A stretch of 64,000 nt of DNA from Sphingomonas sp. S-NIH.Pt15_0812 (GTDB lineage: Bacteria; Pseudomonadota; Alphaproteobacteria; Sphingomonadales; Sphingomonadaceae). Shown in pieces: positions 7,501 to 15,367 of this stretch. The notes under the pieces were generated by a model, which was not told where the DNA came from, made no database searches, and was given only the letters and a program-made list of their open reading frames with translations. The stretch is from positions 1-64,000 of the forward strand of contig NZ_QLJH01000022.1 in assembly GCF_003951315.1 (NCBI RefSeq), read 5' to 3'. The translations under genes and the position numbers were made by a program. Within the stretch, counting starts at the first letter, position 1, and the number at the start of each line of letters is the position of its first letter.

Positions 7501-9489
7501 GGACACCAGCACATGGGGCAGGTCAGACCCGGCCTCCAAGATCAAATCGCCGAAAGCGGTCCGTACCTCGGCGAAATTAATCTTCGCTGCAGCGCTCCAG
7601 AACAAGCGGGTCGCGATCTCCTGAAGCCCACTGTCCCGCCTGCGGACGGACGCGATATGGTTCTGAAGCCAACGCACCGCGTCCACCGCCATTCCGGGCA
7701 TCAGATCGACAAAACGGAGACGATGCAGGAAGAGGTGATAGGTGCCGATCTGGTTGCGCTGCTTAGGCGCGGTGAGCGCGTTCAGCAGTTTCTGAAACTC
7801 GAGATGGGCGGGCCAGCACAGCCGAAGCAGTGCACCGCGGAGCCGGTCGTCTTCATCGGCGCTTAGATCCGAGGTCAAGATTGGAGCCAACGCCCCGATA
7901 TCATCGTCCGAGCCCAGCCGGCCGATCGCGCGCACCGCCCAGGTGCGCACCAGAATGTCCGCAAATTCGTCGCGCGCAACCGTTGAAAGAGACGGCACAA
8001 GCGTGGTTTTCCCGGTTAAACCGGCGATGTCGATCGCGGCCATACGCAGGCTGCTCGGTGCTTCCGCATCAGCGATGAGGGGCTTCAGTTGCTCGGCCAA
8101 GGCATCATGATCGAGGCGGAGGAAAAGCGGGACCAGCGTCGCGTGCTGGTCGAGCATGTCCTCGTTGGCGAACCGCTGCAGCACGGCCGCAGTGAGACGC
8201 GCCCGATCAGCCGCCGTCATCGCTGCAGTGTCCGACTTCAGCAAAATCGCAGGTTCACGCGCAATCAGGAGATCGAACAAGTCGGGCGCCATGGTGGCCG
8301 CCCAAGCCGCCACTTCCTGCAATTGCGGCGCCACGCCGCCCGGGCCGTTCAACTCCTGAACGGAGAGGAGCGACATCATCTGGTCGCCGGTCAATCGATG
8401 GTCGACGAGATAACGAGCGGTCAAATAGTCGCGGAAAGCGCGATGGCGAAATTCATAAGCGCCTCGGCTGATCTCGACAAAAAGGCCTGATCCGAGCACG
8501 TCGAGCAGGTCGACGGGCGTGACCGCGAAGCGTCCGCGTGATGAGCGCTCCGTCCCGCCGGCGATATGATTGACAATAAGGCTGTCGGCCGTGTCCGGCG
8601 TCAGGCTCGTTGCAATCCGCGTGTAACCGGAAAAGCTGCTCGCGGCTGCGATCCTCCCGGCAAGCAGGAGCTTCTGCGATACTGTCGGAGCCCCGTCGCG
8701 CTCGTCCCCACGGCTGAGCTGCGCGTCAATCACGCCTTGAAAGAGCGCGCTTTGCGTGACTGGCAGAACCTTCTCGGTGCGGTAGCGATCGAGAATCATG
8801 CCGAGCAGCAGAGGCCGACCGGCGATCGCGCCGAGATTGTCGTCGATAAGCAAGCTGGCCAGCTGCTCGCTTTTCACCGGATCGGGTTCGACCGAGGCAA
8901 TCCCGATTCTAACATCGGTGTCGTCCAGGGGATCGAGCGCAAGTTTGCGGACGAGGTTCGACGGCCAGCGCGCATCGATCGCGGCGTCCATTTCCGTCGA
9001 CCAGCTCGCCATCCTGCAGGACATCGCGACACACAAGATATGCCCCGGTCGGGCGCGCGCCTGCAGCTGGTCGAGCAACGCGCTGAGAAGAGAGGCCGCG
9101 GCCCCCTCGCCCGCACCGATCTCGTCGATGCCGTCGATAAGAACATGCCAGGGTCCGCCGTCGCGCTCCCAGCGCTGGAAGGCGCCGGACGGGAAGAGCC
9201 TGCTGAGATCAGGGTCGTGGCTGATCGCCCGCCCGGCGATCAGGTCAACCGACCGAGCGCTTTCTCGCAGCTTGCCCTGAAGGCGTTCGAGTTCCCAGCT
9301 TTTGCCAGATCCGGGTTCGCCCAGCAGGATTAGACAGGGCGTATCCGCGACGTCGAAAAGGTCGACATGGTCCGCCTCTCCCCGGCCGCCCGCCGCGAGC
9401 GCACGGTACCCCGCATGAGCATCGGCGGATGACCAGTGACGTGGATATCGAGAGGGAAACTCGCGGGTCTGATCGGGGCTATTGCTCAT
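4537..9489 (-). CDS. NACHT-type STAND NTPase with repeat region and C-terminal GT4 glycosyltransferase
   Basis: A 1650-residue fusion. Near the N-terminus is a P-loop NTPase: Walker A GEPGSGKS at 57-64 and Walker B HVLIDGIDEIG at 115-125. The Walker B shape with a D-G-x-D-E core is typical of NACHT/STAND ATPases. A winged-helix-like stretch (residues about 300-370, with FEFRHRAFRDYLTARYL-like sequence) follows. Residues about 400-1200 are mostly helical and repeat-like, as in HEAT or ARM sensors. From about 1245 a GT-B glycosyltransferase of GT4 type begins: TGGISTLNRELC, an IGHDHITGQ segment, LMIGRMEDAGVKG, and an EX7E motif (EGFGLTGLE) at about 1545-1553. The end, RYSWAATARKFSSELALL, is a normal GT4 C-terminus, so the gene looks complete. 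By analogy with NLR-like defence proteins, the NTPase would sense and oligomerise, and the glycosyltransferase would be the effector. That role is inferred. IS remnants abut its 3' end. Confidence 0.8.
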   Translation of the reverse strand: MSNSPDQTREFPSRYPRHWSSADAHAGYRALAAGGRGEADHVDLFDVADTPCLILLGEPGSGKSWELERLQGKLRESARSVDLIAGRAISHDPDLSRLFPSGAFQRWERDGGPWHVLIDGIDEIGAGEGAAASLLSALLDQLQARARPGHILCVAMSCRMASWSTEMDAAIDARWPSNLVRKLALDPLDDTDVRIGIASVEPDPVKSEQLASLLIDDNLGAIAGRPLLLGMILDRYRTEKVLPVTQSALFQGVIDAQLSRGDERDGAPTVSQKLLLAGRIAAASSFSGYTRIATSLTPDTADSLIVNHIAGGTERSSRGRFAVTPVDLLDVLGSGLFVEISRGAYEFRHRAFRDYLTARYLVDHRLTGDQMMSLLSVQELNGPGGVAPQLQEVAAWAATMAPDLFDLLIAREPAILLKSDTAAMTAADRARLTAAVLQRFANEDMLDQHATLVPLFLRLDHDALAEQLKPLIADAEAPSSLRMAAIDIAGLTGKTTLVPSLSTVARDEFADILVRTWAVRAIGRLGSDDDIGALAPILTSDLSADEDDRLRGALLRLCWPAHLEFQKLLNALTAPKQRNQIGTYHLFLHRLRFVDLMPGMAVDAVRWLQNHIASVRRRDSGLQEIATRLFWSAAAKINFAEVRTAFGDLILEAGSDLPHVLVSGRDDDRGWSPEPHARSTLVIDTISRSADPARTTSTILYFLSDLVSLDDLDDYLVALPGVESSAVRTALAQIIVFLCDRSPINELTAVWEVAAHESELHVLLKRRYSVEWPSEQADRMREEAMRAREREAEREGSAEAEARWREDITTLLNRIEAGEPDLWWRVNYDLMRDASGYRSDFEFRSDLDATPGWKLLDGVTRERIVATAPIYLTRAPLADTSWLGSDTSNRAANAGVRALSLMHDTAPEQLSALPAETWAAWAPALLGFFDNAFHETGEAQCKLVEEAYRRAPDAVLGAVRDIALGERSRGLTPRIFELLEGILSPAVVKLLEQLRTDPNLRGDSAASEIFSFLVRMGVAAAVGEVTTALERAPVEIDVSAPTDRASLTRAAAELVLRGSLKVWGLLLQLRGRDDTLATEIWHTLADETAFDQLPLLDLLDAYSLGQGYIDLAQLLPERPPVESGARVLGVADHVERLRAMIIGRLVAMGTNAALEQLERIATAIPADREALRWRINEARRNVRARTATRPDPADILLHIGAMGQSAAPDAVLPDTSEPVFQDDTDDVSVELDLAAPVPEPEGPLPEKDRRIILAVATEWSSATGGISTLNRELCVALAALGHGVACLVQTATTFEIDEAKAMGITLIACPTSEGIDPRSAYLLCDERHIATPPQVVIGHDHITGQFGRALASRFDSKYVHFLHTIPQENEGMKSNRGDIPRPILSGNRKSDAQIRLASLSDLVVAVGPRIRRMFDQVEFGCPKITTFIPGLNESLLKIRPKPDEIKVNQCLMIGRMEDAGVKGVRLACEVLKAVTEGRRWPIGEDPKLLLRGFSLEHADDEIAEIEDFRSEYGSFATPLGYSTDATMLQVELGRSVLFVMPSKAEGFGLTGLEALAAGIPVILSAQSGLAEFLDAETKTGFLAEALIEPCIAPVTLTMDANIADWKTKVELVMTDRAAAFERAGQIRQSLSARYSWAATARKFSSELALL

Positions 9490-9663
9490 CGGTCAGCTGT
9501 TAGCCGATCGTTACGGACGGACAAACGACAGACCGCGCAATGACGGCTTGTCGAGGCGTTTCTTGCCAACGATCCGTCAGTCGCCCGATCATCTGCCGCT
9601 CAAACAAACGGCTCCGGAGTTGATTTGTGACGCGGACACGCATCGGCGAACTCATGATTGATG
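9490..9663. other. Non-coding stretch upstream of the NACHT-glycosyltransferase gene
   Basis: This would hold the promoter of the NACHT gene. I see no gene and no clear promoter boxes. Integrase homology starts just to its right. Confidence 0.35.
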
Positions 9664-10136
9664 GTGATGCGCGATTGCGGGGGGACGGCCCACCCCCTCG
9701 TCGCACTCCAAATCGGCGATAAAGTGTCTGACGGACGCGTCCTCGATCCGGCCATTGTCGTGCAGTAGAAGACCAATCGGCCATTCTAGTTCGAGCCGAT
9801 GGATACGGCCCGGAAGGCGATGCGTGCGTAGCTGGAGCGGCCCGGCGGCACGCTAGACGACTATGTCTTTCCTAGTCGCGACGACTACATGGGCCATATG
9901 GGCACCCGCCAGTATGCCGGCTTGTTTACGAGTGGATTGCCGGGATCGGCATCCAGCCCCACGATTACGGAACTCACTCGCTCCGACGAACAAAGCCTTC
10001 GATTATCTACAAGGCGACGGGCAACCTCAGAGCCGTCCAGATTCTGCTTGTTCACGCTAAAAGCGACAGCACGGTGCGTCATCTCGGGGTTGACGTGGAG
10101 GACGCGCCAAAGTTGGCGGAATGCACCGAGGTCTGA
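9664..10136 (+). pseudogene. Tyrosine recombinase (integrase) pseudogene
   Basis: Reading across frames gives the C-terminal half of a phage/island-type tyrosine integrase. Recognisable pieces are LQIGDKVSDGRVLDPAIVVQ, then LERPGGTLDDYVFPSR, GHMGTRQYAGLF, and, after a frameshift near 9935, HDYGTHSLRRTKASIIYKAT with NLRAVQILLVHAKSDSTVRH. The HSLRRT (H-x-x-R) and the late HAKSDSTVRHLG region are the catalytic block. At least three in-frame stop codons (after AIVVQ, after NRPF, and after MRA) and one frameshift rule out a working protein. The N-terminal half is missing. It marks an old integration event inside the accessory region and may belong to the island ending at the tRNA fragment near 21,100. 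Confidence 0.8.
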
Positions 10137-10190
10137 GCAGACCCAGGTCCAGCCTTAAAGCCGCCCAGCTGCCGGGGTCAGATCGGCGGG

Positions 10191-11327
10191 TCAGACCTCC
10201 CAGTCGCCTCTGATCCAAAGAGAGAACAACTCGTGGTCAGGAGACGAAGGCTGGCTGGGATCGCCGTACACGGCCGTCTCGACGTACGGAATGCCCACGT
10301 CCAGCCGCTGGCCTGGAACGTCGCCGAATCGGTGATCGTAGCAGGCGAGAAGCACGGCGATCGACAGGAGCTTGCTCGAGATCGGGGAGACGAAGGCCTT
10401 GCAGCCCTGCAATGGCCGAAGCGCTCGCCTGTACCGATCCATGGCCACGAAAATCTGCTTGTACGCCTCGAACGGATTGTACTCGCACGCCAGCAGGATG
10501 TTAGCGGGTTCCACATGGAAGTCGTCGAACAGGATCGCGCGGTGCTCGTCGACGATCTCATCGCCCCTCCGTGGCGCCCGGCTGGGGAACGGCACCACGG
10601 GACAAATCTCGTCCGGATCGATGAAGGTCTGGATCAGGTCGAGCCGTTCCTTCTGGTTCTCGCCGAGCACCGGAAACCAGATCCGCGGCCAGTTCTCGGT
10701 CGTCTGTGCGGTCAGCTGCCCCGAAAAGCCCACGACCTGCGTCACCGCTTCCCGAAGCGTACCCTTGGCGGCGCCCAGGTCGGCGGAAACGCTCTCGGCG
10801 ACCTGCACATGGAGATTAACACTTCTTCCGCCCTCGGCCGCGGCAAGGATGTCCAGGCGTCGAAGGAGAACGGCGATGATCGTCAGCGCCACCATACGAG
10901 GCATGGCGCTGATGTCCACGACGATGTCGTCGAACTCGGCGAGATCGCCGGCATCGCGCAGTGCGCTCTGCGTGTTGCGCGACGTCATCGTCGAATTGGC
11001 CGGTCCACCGATCTCGACCGGCACCTCCTGGATGGCGTCTCGGGGGAGCAACCCGAGGAGTTGGCCATGGTTTGCCTCCGTCAGTGCCGCCCTCGCGAGG
11101 CTGTCGTCGAGTCCGTTGTCGAAGGCCAGCAGCCATACCCGCAGATCCGCACCGACCCCGACCAGTCCCTTCGCTGTCTCCAATGCGCGGACATCGAAGC
11201 CGCGCCCCATGACGAGCAGCACACGGCGCTTCCGCTGCGAAAGGTGGCGACGCCAGAACACGTCGACTTCCGCTCCCTGGGACAGGACGTACGGATCCCA
11301 CCGCATCTTCGCACGATCGTCAGACAA
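10191..11327 (-). CDS. Unknown Rossmann-like protein of the phosphoribosyltransferase/ATPase operon
   Basis: A 378-residue protein, third product of the operon after the phosphoribosyltransferase-like and ATPase genes. It starts at TTG 11327 behind a GGAGAGG-like ribosome site and overlaps the ATPase stop by eight bases; an ATG at 11306 is the alternative. The N-terminal half reads like an alternating beta-alpha (Rossmann) fold: RRVLLVMGRGFDVRALETAK at about 34, then FDDIVVDISAMPRMVALTII near 132, whose D-I-S-x-x-P-R shape recalls ligand-binding Rossmann proteins of conflict systems such as CARF-like domains. The C-terminal half (a PFEAYKQIF segment and SPISSKLLSIAVLLACYDH) is unrecognised. 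It could be a sensor, a ligand-binding regulator or an effector. The function is not known; only the operon membership and the fold impression are supported. Confidence 0.6.
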   Translation of the reverse strand: MSDDRAKMRWDPYVLSQGAEVDVFWRRHLSQRKRRVLLVMGRGFDVRALETAKGLVGVGADLRVWLLAFDNGLDDSLARAALTEANHGQLLGLLPRDAIQEVPVEIGGPANSTMTSRNTQSALRDAGDLAEFDDIVVDISAMPRMVALTIIAVLLRRLDILAAAEGGRSVNLHVQVAESVSADLGAAKGTLREAVTQVVGFSGQLTAQTTENWPRIWFPVLGENQKERLDLIQTFIDPDEICPVVPFPSRAPRRGDEIVDEHRAILFDDFHVEPANILLACEYNPFEAYKQIFVAMDRYRRALRPLQGCKAFVSPISSKLLSIAVLLACYDHRFGDVPGQRLDVGIPYVETAVYGDPSQPSSPDHELFSLWIRGDWEV

Positions 11328-13230
11328 GCGTCCTCTCCTCCGCCTTCGCCTCGGCTGCGGCGCCCACCTCCTGCCAGTGGATCAGATCGCGGAGCGACTT
11401 GGCCCGCCAGCCGCCATAGGCGAGCGGCAGGCCGAAGTGCACGCACAGAAGCCTGTTGAGATAGAACACGACGTAGGATCTGCCGTTGTTCTGGTGATCC
11501 AGCCTCGGAACCAAGAGGTTCTGCGACACGAGCGAGGTCAGCACATCGCGGAGCGGCAGCAACGGCCTGATCTCGTCGTCGGGACTGTCGATAAGCTGCT
11601 TCCGGTCGTCCATCGTGATGGCTATGCCGGTCACGCCGGGCGCATACGGAGCGTTCTCCTGGAACGTCTGGTTGCGGCAGAACGCTCCGATAGCCTCGAG
11701 CAGTCGCCTCGCCTCGTACCCCCGCGGCAGCCGTCGGACGAGTTCCTCCCACCTGCGCGCCGCGACCTGACGGATTAGGGCGTCCTGCCGTTCCGGCGAA
11801 AGAGGGATCACCGCGTCGCGCTGGAGGCGGATCTTCGCGCTCACCTCCTCGAACAGTTCGCCCGCCACCTCGAGATACTGGTCGACGTTGTAGGACGAGA
11901 CGGCGCTCAGCGTCTCGCGACCGAAGTAGATCGGGGCCCCGATCTCGGTGCGCAGGAAGTGGTCCGCTGCGCGATCCACCCCGCTGCTGCCCCGCTTGCC
12001 GAGTTCGTCGCCAGCAAGCGCGTCGAAGTCGAACGACACCTGGGCCCGTCGGCCGTCGCGCGCTACCAGGATCCTGGTCGAACGCCAACGCAGCGCCTTC
12101 TCGTGCGCCGTCCCTCCACCCGCGCGGCACTCCGCGATCCAATTGTTGTAACGACTCCCCCGACCGTTCGCCGTCACGACTACGGCCTCGGACTCGGCTG
12201 CCGCGGCTTCGAACCTGCCCTGCCAAGCCGACATGTCGTCGACCTCGCCAATGAGCGAGAAGAAGTCGCGATCGCCGAACCCATCGGCTTTGCTCGCCCG
12301 CAGGTTCGCGATCGACTCCACGAACCTCGCGTACGTCCTCGCGCGAGCGCCGCTCCAACGCCGCTCCAGCTGGATGACGCCTTCGTAGTCGCGGTCCTTC
12401 AGGGCACCCTCGGAGAGGAGATCGCGATGCGTCAGCGCCTCCAGCCGCTCGGCGACCCAGATCCCGCACTGCTCCCTGGCATTGGTGACGAAGTCGAGCA
12501 GGGCGATGCGCTGCGGAGCCGCGAGCGTCTGCAGCTCGTCGAGCAGCAGCACACGGCGCACCTCCACCGGCCCATGTGGATCCGTGATCCGCGCCTGGGC
12601 GAACCACTTCAGGCCGTCCATCCGGGTCTGGCCGCCCGCGAGCGGCACGGGATCGTCCAGCGCGTCCATGCGCTCAAAGAATCCGCGCTCGATGGCGGAC
12701 GCCCACTCGAAGAGCTGAGCACCGTCCGCCTTGGCGGGGATGGTCGCGCTGGATTCCGGCTGCCATTCGAAGGTGAGCTTCGCGAGATCGTCCGGGAAGG
12801 CCCGCTCGGCCCGATCCAACGCGGCACGGAGCGTCGCGATGACGATGCGGGAGTTCACCAGCTCGCGGAACAGGGCGTTCGCCTTGTCGAACTGAGCCAA
12901 CTCGCGGTACTCGCTGGTGAACGAGACCATGGCCCCGAGGAGGCCCGGCCCGGCATCCCCGATCGCACCCGCCTCGCGCAGTGCGGACTGGGTCGGCTTG
13001 ACCTGCTGGTGCGTCTCGGCGAGCTGGTTGGCGAGCTTGAGGGGACGCGGCGTGAGCAGCCTCAGGAAGGTGGTCTTGCCGCCGCCCGGGGCGCTTCGCA
13101 GCAGTACCAGCCCGCCCCAAGGGTCGCCGAGCTGCTGGACGAGGTCGAGGACGCCCGCGCTGAAGAGCTTCACGAACTCCTCGTCGTTGACCGCGCGCTG
13201 CGATGCCCGGATGCGGAACGGATTGCGCAC
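11320..13230 (-). CDS. P-loop ATPase (AAA/ORC-CDC6-like or STAND-like) of the conflict operon
   Basis: A 636-residue protein. Walker A is SAPGGGKTTF at 46-55 and Walker B is RRVLLLDELQTL at about 225-236, giving an ATPase of the AAA or ORC/CDC6-like kind seen in bacterial conflict systems. The segment after Walker B (about 250-330) would hold the sensor elements; the last 150 residues look like a winged-helix or helical region (PLRDVLTSLVSQNLLVPRL). The start is GTG at 13230, placed directly after the TAG of the phosphoribosyltransferase-like gene, with a strong GGAGGAGG site just upstream. This means the two proteins are made in a fixed ratio. It may act as a switch that controls its neighbours with ATP. 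The exact subfamily is uncertain. Confidence 0.7.
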   Translation of the reverse strand: MRNPFRIRASQRAVNDEEFVKLFSAGVLDLVQQLGDPWGGLVLLRSAPGGGKTTFLRLLTPRPLKLANQLAETHQQVKPTQSALREAGAIGDAGPGLLGAMVSFTSEYRELAQFDKANALFRELVNSRIVIATLRAALDRAERAFPDDLAKLTFEWQPESSATIPAKADGAQLFEWASAIERGFFERMDALDDPVPLAGGQTRMDGLKWFAQARITDPHGPVEVRRVLLLDELQTLAAPQRIALLDFVTNAREQCGIWVAERLEALTHRDLLSEGALKDRDYEGVIQLERRWSGARARTYARFVESIANLRASKADGFGDRDFFSLIGEVDDMSAWQGRFEAAAAESEAVVVTANGRGSRYNNWIAECRAGGGTAHEKALRWRSTRILVARDGRRAQVSFDFDALAGDELGKRGSSGVDRAADHFLRTEIGAPIYFGRETLSAVSSYNVDQYLEVAGELFEEVSAKIRLQRDAVIPLSPERQDALIRQVAARRWEELVRRLPRGYEARRLLEAIGAFCRNQTFQENAPYAPGVTGIAITMDDRKQLIDSPDDEIRPLLPLRDVLTSLVSQNLLVPRLDHQNNGRSYVVFYLNRLLCVHFGLPLAYGGWRAKSLRDLIHWQEVGAAAEAKAEERTLV

Positions 13231-14349
13231 CTACTGCCTCCTCCGGTGACGGCTCACACGTGGGAACAGGCCCCGGACCCGCTGCATGTCCTCGGCCCAC
13301 AGCAGGAAGATGGAGTTGTTGGGGGTGTTGTGCGCGAGCACGAGGGGAAGTCGCCCCTCGGCATAGCCCAGGCGCTTGGACGTGCCGCCGACGGCCGCGT
13401 GCTCGTCATCGACCGTCTCATCGAAGTAGCGGTCCTGACCGGCCAGCCCAAGGATGCCGGCATCGCGGACGTCGTCAAGCGGCAGGTCCGGTCCCAGCCT
13501 GTGGACGACCGCGAAGTCGATCGTCCCCTTCGAGAAGGGGACCGAACCGATGCGCTGCTCGATGTGCGCGATCGCCTGGTCGGAAGCGATGTACAGCACG
13601 ATCAGCACCTGCACGTCCCGGGAGGCAACGACCGCGCCAAGATTGTCGTCCCGTTCGAGCAGGGCGATGATCTTTGCGATCTTTCCCTTCCAACCGCCCT
13701 TGCCGTCCTCGCGGATGGCGCTCGTGCCGCTTGCCGAGAAGTCGTCCAGGAGCACCACGTACTGGAAGCCGGACTGGTCCTCGTGCGGTTCCCGACCGAG
13801 GATCCCCTTCAAGTCCTTCCCGAGTTCCGATGCCATGTCGTCGCTCTTGGCGTCCGATACGTCGTAGGCATGGAAGACCTGCTCGTTCGACATGTCGTCA
13901 GGATTTGCCCGCCTAAAACGATCGGTCCTCGCCCCGTCCGACATCCCTAGCACGAGCGTACGACGGAGCCGGGTCCGGTACTCGGGCGTCGACACGATGT
14001 GCTTGACCCTCGACGGGTCGACGCCCAACTCGGCTGCGGCATCCGACAGGAGGCGCGGGCGGATCACGGTGGGGAACGTAAGCTCCACCAGGTGATCCAT
14101 CTCGTCGGCCGACACGAACAGCAGGCGGTCCCGCACGAACGAATAGGCCCGTTCCCGCTCGGCACCCGGGTCAAACTGCTCGAGCCAGAGCGCCAGGCTT
14201 TCGATGAAGCGCCGCCCCGGCGCGAACTGCTGATATTCGTCGTACTTGTAGCTGGCGAAGCTCTCCAAGCGTGCCCGTTCACTCGCCTTCTCGGCATCCG
14301 ACCAGTCCATGATCTTGGCCAAGAGCGTTTCCGCCAGTTCCCTCTTCAA
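13231..14349 (-). CDS. Phosphoribosyltransferase-like protein of conflict-system type (PRTase-CE-like)
   Basis: A 372-residue protein from ATG 14349. The key segment is FQYVVLLDDFSASGTS at about 195-210. Two hydrophobic residues, two acidic residues and a serine/glycine/threonine loop form the PRPP-binding signature of type I phosphoribosyltransferases. A later strand (VQVLIVLYIASDQAIAHIEQ) and the end motif LPLVLAHNTPNNSIFLLWAE resemble a group of phosphoribosyltransferase-like proteins annotated PRTase-CE in conflict operons; that name is recalled and unverified. The N-terminal 180 residues are helical. In family terms it could move a phosphoribosyl group or bind a ribosyl nucleotide. It is the first structural gene after the XRE regulator (99 bases apart) and abuts the ATPase gene. 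The substrate is unknown. Confidence 0.65.
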   Translation of the reverse strand: MKRELAETLLAKIMDWSDAEKASERARLESFASYKYDEYQQFAPGRRFIESLALWLEQFDPGAERERAYSFVRDRLLFVSADEMDHLVELTFPTVIRPRLLSDAAAELGVDPSRVKHIVSTPEYRTRLRRTLVLGMSDGARTDRFRRANPDDMSNEQVFHAYDVSDAKSDDMASELGKDLKGILGREPHEDQSGFQYVVLLDDFSASGTSAIREDGKGGWKGKIAKIIALLERDDNLGAVVASRDVQVLIVLYIASDQAIAHIEQRIGSVPFSKGTIDFAVVHRLGPDLPLDDVRDAGILGLAGQDRYFDETVDDEHAAVGGTSKRLGYAEGRLPLVLAHNTPNNSIFLLWAEDMQRVRGLFPRVSRHRRRQ

Positions 14350-14448
14350 CGAAAAACTCCACCGTACCGGCCCCTGGGACCGTCATGGCATGACCGGCCG
14401 CCCTGTGCACGTCGCTTTTGGCGCAGTTGAAGGCCTCCGGCGAAGGGT

Positions 14449-14832
14449 TCAGGCACGTTCCGCATCCGGCACATCCGGCGCTCCACGCAGATCGGCGACG
14501 GCATCGAGGATGCGCGCCAGCCGGTCGGCCCCTTCCGGAGTGCGGTCCCACGCGCGACGCATGGATGTCTCCAGCCGGGCCCATTCGGGATCCGCTTCGT
14601 CGACCAAGCGACCATCTCCTTCGAGAGCAACGCCCAGCGTCTTGCAAACTTGCACGACGCCCGTGCCAAACCGCTTGAAACGACCAGCCATGATCTTACT
14701 GACCTGGCTCGGGTCGAGCCTAGCCCTCGACGCGATCTCCGCTTGTGTAAGAGCAGCGCTTCGCTGAGCGTCGGCAAGCCGCCGAATCAGGTCCCGCAAG
14801 GTGCTTTCGGTTGGCGTCATGCGAATTTGCAT
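14449..14832 (-). CDS. XRE-family helix-turn-helix regulator
   Basis: A 127-residue protein. The helix-turn-helix is clear at about residues 20-65: LRRLADAQRSAALTQAEIAS, then RARLDPSQVSKIMAGRFKRF, the classic lambda-repressor/XRE arrangement. The C-terminal half is helical and acidic and may mediate dimerisation or signal sensing. Two starts are possible, ATG 14832 (MQIRMTPTES) and ATG 14820 (MTPTES); neither has a clear ribosome site, and a TATCAT box close upstream would fit a nearly leaderless transcript. It precedes the phosphoribosyltransferase-like gene by 99 bases on the same strand and is divergent from the NADAR gene, so it likely controls both directions through the 13-bp dyad between them. 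Confidence 0.85.
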   Translation of the reverse strand: MQIRMTPTESTLRDLIRRLADAQRSAALTQAEIASRARLDPSQVSKIMAGRFKRFGTGVVQVCKTLGVALEGDGRLVDEADPEWARLETSMRRAWDRTPEGADRLARILDAVADLRGAPDVPDAERA

Positions 14833-14839
14833 GATACAA
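14827..14839. promoter_or_regulatory. Candidate XRE operator in the divergent promoter region
   Basis: The 13-bp sequence TTGCATGATACAA has dyad symmetry (TTG-x-AT-x-AT-x-CAA). It sits in the short gap between the XRE gene and the divergent NADAR gene and overlaps the longer XRE start. On the minus strand a TATCAT box is part of it. Binding by the XRE protein to shut off its own operon is the natural guess; it is an inference. Confidence 0.4.
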
Positions 14840-14872
14840 GCATCGTCGGAGCGCAAGACGGAGGCGAGTGCG

Positions 14873-15358
14873 ATGGAAGACATCCGGTTCTACAGGGCAA
14901 GCGAGAAGCCCTACGGCGCCTTCAGCAATCTCCACCGACGGCCGGTGGAGTTCGAGGGCGAGACGTTCCCGACCAGCGAACACGCCTACCAGGCCGGAAA
15001 GCCCAGGAAAGCGGAGGTGCGGCGTTGGCTAATGGCGGCTCCCTCGCCGGCCCTTCTGGCCATGGCCGCACACGGACTGTACTATTGGGACGTGACGCCG
15101 GGTTGGTCCCGCACCAAATTCGACCGGATGCGCGGCGTGCTGTACGCCAAGTTCACGCAGCACGAGGATCTGAGGACGCTCCTGCTGTCCACCGGCGACG
15201 CCAGGCTGGTCGAGACTGCGACCGTCGACAACGAGGTCAACCGTCTCTGGGGCGAGGTCAACGGCCAGGGGCGCAACATGCTCGGCGAACTGCTCATGGA
15301 GCTGCGCACGCGACTCCGGCTGGAGGAGGCGTCCCAGGACGATCGGGCGGCCGCCTGA
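14873..15358 (+). CDS. NADAR-domain protein (YbiA-like)
   Basis: A 161-residue single-domain protein, ATG 14873, with GGAGG nine bases upstream. The NADAR signature is well kept: FYRASEKPYGAFSNL at 6-20, then FEGETFPTSEHAYQAGKP, YYWDVTPGWSRTKFDRMRGV and the closing NRLWGEVNGQGRNMLGELLM. Length and order match the family. NADAR proteins act on ADP-ribose linked compounds: some remove ADP-ribose from guanine bases in DNA, and YbiA is linked to riboflavin-pathway intermediates. Here the gene is divergent from the XRE-led operon and points tail-to-tail at the PfkB gene, nine bases away. A role in repairing or making an ADP-ribosyl or ribosyl compound within this cluster is inferred. Confidence 0.85.
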   Translation: MEDIRFYRASEKPYGAFSNLHRRPVEFEGETFPTSEHAYQAGKPRKAEVRRWLMAAPSPALLAMAAHGLYYWDVTPGWSRTKFDRMRGVLYAKFTQHEDLRTLLLSTGDARLVETATVDNEVNRLWGEVNGQGRNMLGELLMELRTRLRLEEASQDDRAAA

Positions 15359-15367
15359 GCGGCCGGA

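Noticed and set aside
9500..9784. Short minus-strand frame before the integrase remnant
   Set aside because: It has no motifs, and integrase homology is on the other strand over its left part.
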